The position numbers and the translations under genes are program-made. From Cliona cf. orientalis (taxonomy: Eukaryota; Porifera; Demospongiae; Clionaida; Clionaidae), in NCBI GenBank assembly GCA_963930775.1, contig OZ005693.1, positions 4,712,001 through 4,776,000 on the forward strand: a DNA stretch of 64,000 bases. The letters run 5' to 3'. Below, in pieces: positions 42,301 to 54,300 of this stretch; the stretch's first letter is position 1, and the number at the start of each line of letters is the position of its first letter. The notes beneath the pieces were generated by a model. The model saw only the letters and a list, made by a program, of their open reading frames with translations, made no database searches and was not told the origin of the DNA.

Positions 42301-45300
42301 ATGCTCTGAAGTGAAATTGGTAGGTTGGCATGTACAACTGTATGCATGCAACTACTATCCCATATACCTTCATTTTGTCAAGTGCGTTAAGAAATAGTGG
42401 TGGTATCTCCTCCCTTAGCCACTGGTTCCAAGGACTATCACTGTTGACATCCTCACGGGAAGAGGGAAGGTCAAAGTCCCCTTGAAGAATGAAGCGAAAG
42501 CCATAGCTCCGCAGCGGAAGGAAAGCAAACACCTGCTGCTGTTGAAGATCCTGAAAGTACATGTACAGGGGTGTACGGCATGTTAACAAGCGTACAGATG
42601 GAGATTCTTGAAGGGCTCAATTTTATGAATTGGTGATCTTCAATGCTTCATAGGTTCAATTAATTTTATACAATGATATCATTACATATGAGTGCAAAGG
42701 TGATAATTATATTTATAAGTAAGCCCATTGTATACGTATGTATGTATGTATGTACGTGCATATGCAACTTCCCACTATACAGTTGGTAGACATGTACACA
42801 AAAGGTTATTGTAAGGGCACAGTCACTCACTACCCCCTGAGCCAAGAACATGAGAGATCAAGTTAAGGTTATGGGATAGTGTTCTGCCCACGCATGGTCA
42901 AAGTTCACATGAATAATAAAATTAATGAGACAGTTATATTCCAGTTTTTGTCCACGTTCTTTGTACAGTCAAGGCACAGGTAAGTACATGTAGCTCTCCT
43001 GATGCCAGCTCCATGGTCCACAAAAATGAAAAGCAAACCTGCCACTGTCTGTCTGCAAGCGCGGGTAAGTTTTGCAATTTTCTGCGTCAGTTTTTGCCAA
43101 GGTAAACAGCCTCTATGTAATGATATGCAACGAAATGATAGCTTACGAGTCTCTACAGGGCCAAGTATAGTGTTTGAACTCTGTCAAGTTATACGAACAG
43201 AAAGCGAACATAAAACTTACTGCTCAGCTGCCATGTGACTTGCTTAATGGCGGCCCTCCAGGACAAAACCTTGTCTGATGACTCACCATCTTAAGAGTTT
43301 TCGAAAAAGCTCTATACTTGGCCCTGCTCCGATCGATGGACTATCATAAACGACAGCGAAGTCAGTTCGTTCGAGTCTCTGGTCTTCAAAAGTTGACGCA
43401 GAAATTTGGACTTTTGTTTACATCTGGAAATGGTCGACATTCATTCGCGTTTCTGACAAAACCGCATTGAAACATATGTGAATTGTGTCCGTGCGCAATC
43501 ATTTATAAATTGCGCGTCGAATATTATCCCGTAACCTTAAATCACTAGTCTTATCAATATCCGTTATAGAGGAGTTCCACTGCAATAGGCTATAGGCAAT
43601 GGCAGTTGAGACAAAAACTGATCAATGCAATTGGCTATTCATCATTTCGGATCGTAACATCAAGCATGCAGCGTGTACATGTAGATAGTACTTTATAGAG
43701 AGCCCCAGTTAATGCTGGCTATGTATGCAAAATACATGCATGCACATACAGTATACGTGTACATGTACATGGACATGTACAACACATGTGAATTATTATG
43801 CTCAATGTATTGCATCTTACACACCACATTGCGCATAGAGGTCATAATACCTTTGCAAGGGTCATGTTAGTGAGATCTCGAGTTATTGGGAAGGCCAGAG
43901 CAAGCTCAGTTGCCTCAACATCAGGTTTAAACTGTAAAGAGGATATATGGATCATAGTGGTTAATATACATGTACTGCATAGCGGGAAACTTTCGTGGAT
44001 CGGTAGGAAGGGAGCATTTCCCAGAGAAAACTTTCGTGGAATGTTAAATTGATTGCATTGATGGGTATGGCATGCCTAAAATTTCTTGAAAAACTTTCGC
44101 AAGCGGCTGTAAAATTGTGAAATTCGTGAAGGTTTTCTCCCTCAAAAGTTTCCTACTATACAGTAAAAGTAATAAGAGGCACGTTTCTGGATGGGGATAA
44201 TTTAATGTGGAATTTATACATATAACTGTGTGTTTACTATGCAAACGTTTTATTCACATATGTCACCATAAAATATGAGCTTCACACCTAGAATAATATA
44301 ATCAATTTACTCTTAATATAATCATAACATGTTTTCGGAGGGAGAGAGTTTCAGTATGCTTTTCCCTCCCTTATACAGATGGATATACAAAGTACTCATT
44401 GACAATAGCAGTACTCATAATGATAGCGCCTGGTTACATCATAAGTTGGAATAAAATCTAATGCATGCTATTGTCAAGATGGTGTAGCGGTTAAGCTCTG
44501 TACTTTCCAAGCAATGTCAAATACGCACACCAGTTCGAATCCAGTCTGGACTCTTCCTTTTTTCACTGCCAGTGATGCTGCGAAATCTTGTTTACATGTA
44601 TTTTAAGGCTTTTTATACAGGGTTCAAGCATATAGGCAAAGCCACATTGTAGTTGGCTACTGCAATAATCGTAAGTGTTGGCAAAAACATTAATTATTAA
44701 TGACAAGTACACAGATAATTATAGCATTATTGTGCAATGCTGAGACTAAATTCCAGGGTTGCATAAACAATATCAGGGATGTGGTATGTGGTGTACAAGA
44801 CATGCAAGCACAGCTCACCTCACTGGCCTTATCTAGCAGTTTCTTCACCACCAGCCACCTATCCGTGGTCTGCATCATTCCGGCATTGGTATGCTCTATG
44901 TCAACAATTCCTCTTTGTTTATCTCTACGAACCATACATCGCTCAAGTCCGGACACCTACATGTACATGTATTCATCGTATATTGAACTTTGACCTGTAA
45001 TACAAACATATGGGAAACGCGTGGGTGGAAACACGTATGATAATTTCCCATATCAGTTGTGTTCGTCACATGATCGCCATATATACAGTGTTGAAACGTT
45101 GAACAATGGTTGAACGTTAAGCGCCAGAGAAGAAAGTGAGTTGCTGCTATCGGTCATTTTTGTTGCCCGAGTTAGATAAATGAGCCACAGGTGCCATTGC
45201 CCTTACCTTACTTAGCTATATGCCTTAGTCTTCGGTGCCTGAAATGACGGTGGCCATCGCCAAAACTTAAAGCAGTCCCTTCTTAGCTTTACCGCTCGAA

Positions 45301-48300
45301 CTACTAAAGCTCCAGTACAGAATAGGCTTCTTAAATATACGATAAATACCTTATTGCCATAGTAGAACGACGATACCTCGGAAATACCACTTGTTCATTG
45401 CCTTTTGCATTATTACTCGTGCTTCGCACTCGTAACAATACGCAGCAATGAACTCGTGATATTTCCCGGTATTGTCGTTCTACTATGGCAATAAGTATAT
45501 AGTATCATTATGGTACATTGTACCTACATATTATAATATGTGACCTGCTCTGAGAAAAGGGACCTTAGCACATAAAATTAATATTCATTTTCCAATAATG
45601 GCTGAAATGTGAAAAAATATGCTTTTCTTCAATTTTCTACTTTTTAGTGTATCAAAAAATTGAAGGTTCTGGCTTCATTTTGATATATTATGTTCATACA
45701 TTTGTATCAAATAAAATGTAGCTATGGGCGCATTTAATTGCTCCGATATATGCACCTTAATACAGAATTTAATAAAAAAACGCCTATTTTCAGAAAACGA
45801 CTGTGTCTACCCGAGTAAACAAAAATGGTCATAACTCCACATGTGATCAATATTTTTCCTTGCAACTTGCACCATTGTACTAAGCATAGACAGACCTATC
45901 TACCCATGCTAAAATCTCAATGTTCATAAAAATGTCCCTAAGGTCCCTTTTCTCAGAGCAGGTCACATATACTTAATATTCTCATCATTACCTTTATGTT
46001 TGTATTATTATAATGTACACTGTCATAGCATGCATGTGGTAACTTACAAGAGGAGGGAGCACATGTATGTAAAAAGCTATAGTGATAGTATTGTACATCT
46101 GCTAGTGTTTTACAGTAGTGGCTTGAGAGCGGTATACATGTAGTTTACTGTGTACACAAAAATTTTCGCTGAATAAAAAAAATTGGTGGAATTTTTTTGA
46201 GGTAAAGGTCGTCATATCTTCTATGCAATCTTTAACACAGGACAAAAAAATTAGCACGATCGAATATTTCCTGGCAAAAATTTGTAGGTACATGTAACGT
46301 GTATACGGTATTACAATTAAATGTAGACTTAATGTTCTCCTTTGGCTCTCATTTAGCTTTCATGCATGTAACACTCTCCAATGGCTTTGTACTGTGCATG
46401 TATCTACCTGATCCTGGACAGTGATGCTCCTGAGGCGATGAAGAAATAGCAGTAATGATGGCTGAATGTCATTAAACTTCTTGGCCATATTGCTGGTCAG
46501 ATGACTTTCCTTTAAGTTAAGAATAATCTTTGTTTGCCACCTGCACGACAATGTGAGCAGTGAATACCATGTTTATGCTAATAAAACACATGATCTAATT
46601 AGCGAAAGAAAATTTGCGTTCTAGGATTTTTCATAGTGTATCTTAATGGAGCACGTGACGATTTTTACCAGAAAATTGCGCAAAATTTAAAAATCGTAAT
46701 TATTTTTTTAGCTTGCATTCTATTAGCATAAACACGATATACATGTATCATAGATATACGCTTATCATAAGTCTCTTACATTTTGCCCTCCTCCTCTGAC
46801 TGATAGTTCTCTATCCAGTGGGGTAGAATGAAGCCTATGGGGTCAGCACTGGCATCAAAGCCAATGTGAAATCCATTGGAATGAATCTCTGGCTTGTCTG
46901 TTACTCGAAACACTGACTTAAATCCAATCCCTTTCTGTCCAATGTACCCTGAGCGATGGGCTCCCTTTGTGCTCTTACCAACATCACATATCGCTCGGAC
47001 GTTCTTCTCAGAGAATCCAACTTCATTGTTAAGCACCACTATAGTGCCGCTATTAATGACGAACTTTAACGAGGGAACTTCCCCACGAGCATCCCTCCCA
47101 CTGAGAAGGTGCGGGTGGTACTCATTGTCATCTGCATTTTGGATCAACTCCAGCACAAAGTGAGTGTCCTTGCTGTAGAGTTCAAGGGAGAGTCGTTTGA
47201 TGCCACGCCCTTCACGTTCTCGCTGTTTCTCAGCCACAAGCTGCTGCTGAGCATCAAGGTCAATTCCATCTCCAAATTCGTCATGTCTGATGGCTTCTAC
47301 AACCGCTTTACAACTATCCTCTCTCTCCTTTAATTCTTCAGTAGTCTAATAGACAAACAAATAAAAAAATAACTACATTGTATACCTACAAATGTACATG
47401 TACATCTGTACATTGTACGTCATCTAGATAGCCATGCAAGCCCCACTACTAAACAAACTGGCTTCAAGCCTATAACTTGCTTGGCTATATACATGTACAT
47501 ACATGTACATCACTATGACTACTACTACTACTACCATAGAATCTCGTGATTACACCCACACCCCCCCTAAGCCCCCCTGCATTTTTAGCTCAAGTTCCTG
47601 CATACATGTAGGTAGTTTTGTCTCGCGTATAAGCCCCCTCTCTGACTGTAAATACAGACATTACAGACCATAAGCTCAGTAAAAACAGTAGCCACAACTA
47701 CAAACTAGCTATTCGTGTCTTATTATGCCTAACGTTAAGGTTTTTCTTGAGTTTTGCCCACCAAACAGCTGGAGAAAGTACGGAGATCGCGCACCCATGT
47801 GGCATTTGACAGTCGGTAATGGTCGTCACACAGAAATGTTAGGCTCCCACGTATAAGCCCCCTCTCCACTTTTGCCCAATGCTAGCATGCGCACAGGGGG
47901 GCGTGATCGCAGGATTCTACGGTACTACTACTACTACTAAATGCATACATACCTTGGTACTATCTGCCACATATTCCTTCGTTACTAATTCTTCAGCTAT
48001 TTCAGAAATTTCCATTAGCTCTTCATCGTCTGTTGAAAGAGAGTTATCCAGTCCAGGAGTGACTGTAGACTGCACATCACCTGAGGCTCCCTATAGGATA
48101 AATATTTGAGTAAATACATGCATTTAATATTATCATACAGGTGCATACACCTTATGTAATCCAAATGCATTGATAGATGTAGGTGAAGCAATATCAGACG
48201 AAACTTCTCTCTTCTGGTGAGACTCAGTGAGCATTGTTTTGAAGTCGTCTGCCCATGATTTGATTCCAATGGCCATGCCCAGTGACTGGAAGAACCTCCG

Positions 48301-51300
48301 ATGCTCAGAGGTGGTGCAAAGCTTCACTAGTCCATCAACTGTTGCGCTGCTTGTTATCTTTCTCGAAGGATCAATAAAGAGCTATTATATTATAGAAAAA
48401 TAGATTAAAGATACAGAATATACTAATATTATAACATTAATATGAACACTGGGTTGTTCCCTCCCTTCTTGTGCCCTTCAAAATTACATTAGTGCAACAG
48501 TAAAGCCATACATATACATGTACATGTACATTCATGCATTTCATTATCACAGTCCCCTCTGATGAACCCCCTCACTCACCTCACTCGCTAACAGTTGGCA
48601 TATCTTGAAGGGTATTCGAACAAGAACTCGGTATACGAATTGAGCAACTTCATCGCTAGTCTCTTGCTCACCACAGACACCATTAGTTGCCATTTTCTCC
48701 AGGCAGGTGGTCACATGACTGGCTAGAAGCTGAAGAGATATATCCCGAATGCTTCCACGCTTCACTACCAGAGAGACTAGATGGCCAGCTGTGTTGATAG
48801 GATCTGAACTCTGCAAGGAATTGATAAAATCTGAAACAGAAGAGTTAGGGTTAATTCTTATCAGCCGCCCTGGAACCACCTCCAGAGCATGCACAGCACT
48901 GTTTGGCTGACTCTCCAACACTCGCTCTAGAAATGCATCAAGCGGACCATGCTCAGGCTGATAGACAAGTTCCCAATGAGACCACTGCTTCAAATCCTCC
49001 AGTAAGGGTGCTTTCTGTAGACAGCTCAGCGCATCATCACTGCTCTGGTGTCCAAGAACGCCAACTCCTTGCTTTGTGTCTTGAATGTTGGTACCGCCGT
49101 TGAGCAAAAGGGGGCAGAGATAGCTAATGGAAGGCGTCTGTGCTGTTATCTGAGAGTCCTTGCTCTCCAAGATGATCTTGTGGACACTGCCACAGCTGAG
49201 ATCTTCAAACGAGTTAACTCCAAATTGAGAAGTCACACAGGCAGACACAGCATCCTGTGAGGATATAATAAGTAAAGATAGTACTACAGGAAACCAGGAC
49301 TATAATATACATCATTCATGTACATTTATTCCCTTCATCAATAGACTCAATTGTTTAAGAACAATATGTACATGTATAGGATGTATATGCAGGTATACAC
49401 GTGCACAATGTCATAATATACATGTACATACATGTACACACACATGTACACGTGCACTTGTTGGTAGTTGCCTAGCAACCAAAGTCTTTATAGGGAATTT
49501 GCTGGCTATGGAAAGGGGTTGGGTCATCATAAAGTAGGTCAATGATGAATAGAGGTCAACTACCAACAAAATAGTTATCTGCCAGTAATTGGGGTGCATT
49601 CGACCATGCATCTCATGCACCCTAATTACTGGCAGATAACTATTATATACGTACACTCACACACACAGTCATCAATCCATCACAATAAATGCAATTACAT
49701 ACATGTATATGCACCTTACCTGGTCATCTCTTTTCTCTAAGTTGAGCTGTTGAATGATGCTCATCACCTTCTTCTTGACTCCAGCAATGTGTGACGAGCT
49801 GGAGTTGGTTCCAATCAGTCGTCCTCCGAGAGCCTCACACGCCTTATCATGTGACGCCACAAAGCCAAGAAACGAACCATTTCCAAGACTGTCAAAATTA
49901 GGAGCACCGTACTTGTCCACAATCATCGCTTCAACTCGAGCCAGAGATCCAAGGTCAATGGGAAACCGAGTCCTCTTCAAATGGGAGATCACCTCCCGTA
50001 ACACTTCACCTGATAATACAAACAAGAATAACAAAGTACAGTGCAACCTTGATTATCCGGCCCTCGGTTAACCGGCACCTCGATTATCCGGACTCCACTG
50101 ACAATTTCTTGAAAGGTCAAGGGTCGACAATTACAGTAACGCGCATGTGCATACGTAAATTTCACCCCTTTATTTTATCACAGGTATGCATGAGGCGCAT
50201 GCGCGTAATTAGCGCTCAAGCTCACATACACTCGTACTCAGCGGATCGAGATCGCTGCAGCCGAGGAATACTCAAAGTCACGGCTTCATGTCCGAGCACT
50301 GTTCAGTACGTGTCTATGTAATGAATTTGCGTGTGTGTGCATGCGCAAATCACAGTGCCGCGTATGTATGATGTCATATTCAGTTATCCGGACTATTCAC
50401 TTATCCGGCACTATCGCGCTGACCCTTGGGACAAAAGATGTCCGGATAATCGAGGTTGCACTGTACAGTATTTGCACAATAGTACATGTATATCAATTAA
50501 TTTTAAAGAAGTATGCTGGAGTGAGGGTACTGTAGAAATACATGTACATGTATATATAGTTATTGAAGGAGTCAGATACCTGTGTGTGCTCTTGGACGGA
50601 GGGGGGAGCGTCCAAGAGGCTAATGATCAAGCTGATAAAAAAATTAATCACTCCGTGCACTACACATACCTTGTGGTTGAAGGAAAATCTGTACATCTTG
50701 ATGAGGTGCACCAGATGCCTGTGCGGGACAGTGATTCTCCATAAACTTTGGCACTAGTGTGTCAGCCCCGTAGGCCCCCTCATAGATGGCCAGAAGGAAG
50801 AGATGACGCAGAGCTGGCTTCTCCGTGATCATTTGCATGAAGGTGCCCACCTTGGCTTGCTGAGGCCCCATAAAGTGCTTATTGCAAGCATCAAAGATGC
50901 TGAATAGTATCTGAACAGGATCTTTCCCGGCCAGGTCCCTGCGTATGGACAGGGGGTCATCAGCATGTGTTCCAGAGAGCTTCTTTCTCAGCTTCTCCGT
51001 CTCGTGCTGGAGTAGCACTTTCATTTCTTCCTCCAGGGCTACCTCCATCCTCCGCCTAGCCTGGATCTGACTCGAACGAAATCGAAAGTTGGTCTGGATT
51101 ATGTATAGAAAACCAAGAATACATCAGCACTATATCTAATCCTTCAATGTAAGTCCCCAACAGAATGAGCTATTAGACTTCTAGGAAGTGGTACCTTCCC
51201 ATTGCCAGGCTGGGGATTGTTATTGACCATAAACCACAATTACTGTTATTTATATAGTGGGTATGATTATTGGGAAGATAGTGATTCAAGAAGCAAAACC

Positions 51301-54300
51301 AGTATAAGAATTGTTCCCAGTAATATAGTAAAAGGTTCTCACTATGAGTGGGGAAGTTCCCATGCATAGTCTAAAAGTACAATACTAGGAAGACTACAGC
51401 ACACATTCTTGATATTATACACTACTCCATGCATCCACTAATGCCAAATAAGAGTATATTATTTCTTGCTAATGTATGTCCATACCTGAATGGCTAAGGG
51501 GAAGCTGGTTATCCTAATACAGAGATGATAGACACTCTCAGCAAACTCTCTTTCGCGAATATATTCAAGAAAACCTTCCAATGATTGCTTCTCTGATCTT
51601 TTCCTCTTGGATAGAAACTTCATTAGGTAGTTCTGGATCTTGTAGGCAGAAATGTCAGGAACAGTGTCCAGCGAGGCAGCATTTTGAAGCTTAAACAAGT
51701 CCATGACCTTAGGGTGCTTGATTATGGGTCCCAGGTGAAGTGCGTCGTAGTTATCGACCTTCTCAGATTCGATGATAGCTAGCTCCAGCTCATGGAGAGA
51801 GGTGACCGGAGAAAACCAACAGAATACCTTGATCAATTCTTCAATTCGACCATGCACTTTGGAATAATCTGCCATTGCAGTGATGTCCCGATAGACAATT
51901 CGGTCATATCGATCATAATTTTCTTTCCTTATTATTTCCAGAACGAGCCCTCTAACTTTGTCTGGCTGAAGGAACTTTCCTTGAGAAGACAAGTCACTGA
52001 TGAGCTCTTCAACTTTGGCATTGATGTTTTCAACAACTTTCTGCTTACTAATATCACTGGTAACACTTTTTCCTCTTTTCTTTTTGGACGATGACAGTTC
52101 AGTGGCACCTGGAGGTGTCTGGGGAACGGGCAAATCTGGACGAAACGAAGCATGACTTGGTAGGACCGTTTCCTGCCCAAGGGCCAAGTTAGGGTGAGGA
52201 AATTTAGCAACCACTTCATTCATTGGTGGAGGTTGATACGGCGGCAATAGAGACGGATGACCAACAATGGGAAATTGCCTGTGAGGTGTAATGACTTGTG
52301 GTGGGACAACGTGAGGCTGGGGGCCAGGTGACAGCGAGGGAGAGGAACCGGAAGAAACTCGTCTAGGAGTAGACCTCTGATCTGGTGATAAGGGAAGGTA
52401 TTCTGGAAGAGCATTGCCAGAATGTGGACTTGGAGTATGCCTGCCAGGGTCTACTGGGACAATCCCTCCTCCCATTGCTCCGTGGGGTCGTTGGTGACTA
52501 ATTAGGTGTGCTCCTCTCTCATGGTCGTGGTGTGGGGGACCGATTATCTGTTTGTGTGTGTGAGGGGGGTGTGCTATACCCAACTGCTGAGGAGGTGAAA
52601 TAGTACCTAGATTAACTGAAGGGAAAGCTTGTTGCGGAAGAGATTGTGTTGGAAACGGTTGTTGTGCTGGAGGTGGTCTTAGTACTTGTACTGGAGTTGG
52701 ACCACCAATCACCGTCTGAGTATGACTTGGCTGGGGGTTTGGTAGCAGTACTCTACCGGAGGATCTGGAAAGCAAAGGGTACTCGTCAACGTCCATTCTG
52801 GGAGGATCTCTGTGTACCGGACTGGCACTTTCAATGGCCTTGGCTTCCCGACGTCTCTTTCGGGAACTTTGAACCGATGAACCATCTTGTTGTAAAGATT
52901 CATTCTCCACTCTGGATCCCGGATCAGCATCACCATGGAGATGTTCATTTTTCCCCCCAGAGGCAGCGTGCACTTTAAGGTTATCTTGCTTAATAAGTAT
53001 CAAATCTGGAAGCAGTTCCTCTATACCGCTCACCTGCAGAACCGTGTAGATGGAGTCGATCTCGATTCCTGTACATGATTTAAAAGTGTGAGCTATGGCT
53101 CCAGGTGATCTCTATAGACCTGTAGTCTCTCCACATTGCTTCAAAATCGGGGTAAAGAAGAATTGTATAAATTTGGATTGACTGAGAGTTACTCTGCCAC
53201 TATCAATCCGGTGTCCTAACGATAAACGTCCCATCCAAATTACGTCCGGGGGACGTAAACGGGTTAATAAGCTACGTCCGGGGGGACGCATGTCGCCATC
53301 GAATATTGTCCGGTGGGACGCGATTCACCGTTGAACTGCGTCCCACAGCGTAGAGCGTAGAATGTCGTCCCCTTCGCAGACTTCCACTGCTCGCGGCTGC
53401 CGGCCCACTTGTAACAAACAGTAGCAAGAGTATGGTCTTGATCACTGATCAGTAGTAAGATAATGTTGTTGAATACTATCTTAGCATAATAGCTAATTAT
53501 ACTTTATAATGAACAAAAATGACTTATCATGATCTATGAATAATCAAAGATATTATACACATACCGGTATCACCAAGAATGGCAGTGCCATAGTTCTGCT
53601 CGAGGAACAGAGAAGAATCCAACACAGCGTATGATACCAATGCTCACACTTGTCCATTGAATCAAGTCTCCATGCAGTGATTCTGGCATTTGGCTGCATT
53701 TTCTTGCGGTTGGAAACCGCACAAGTCCTTTAAACACTGCAAGAGGTCATTTCTCATCTGAGTGGTACTGTGCATGGAAGTATAAAATATTATACTGACA
53801 TGTACTATTTCATTGTCATAATAATTATTTATTACATACCGTGCTCTTCTCTCCATCATTCTCATCATCTTGCTTCCCATCTAGCCCCTTCACAAGAGGG
53901 AGGAAGGGGCTGGGTATCCTATCAGTGCCTGTCTTCTCTCCACCACCTTTCTTTCCATCAGTGCCTAATTAATTAGCCCTTTGGCGCCTTTTTCACTGGG
54001 GCACTCGCGGCGGCGAGCGGACGTTATCCCGGCACGTATGGCACGCGGGACGGATATCGTTAATTGATGGCGTCCCCCCAGACGTATTCGAGTTTACGTC
54101 CCCCGGACGCGATTCTACGGGGGACGCTATACGGCATGACACCGGCTAAAAATCGGCAGTTCATCAACAAAATAGTCAAGGTTACGAGAGAATCCGAGTT
54201 TGCAGGGAGAAAAGTTCTTCCTGTATTTGGACTGGTAGGCCTGAGTCAGTCCTCGAACAGCAATGGGCTGGAACTGCTGGGACTGAAACACTTCACCAAA

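Larger units (their letters stand above)
44957..46407. other. Intron 10 of the NO VEIN-like gene
   Basis: 1.45 kb, more than a third of it two inverted-repeat elements (45350-45496 and 45537-45969). No coding signal. Confidence 0.5.
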
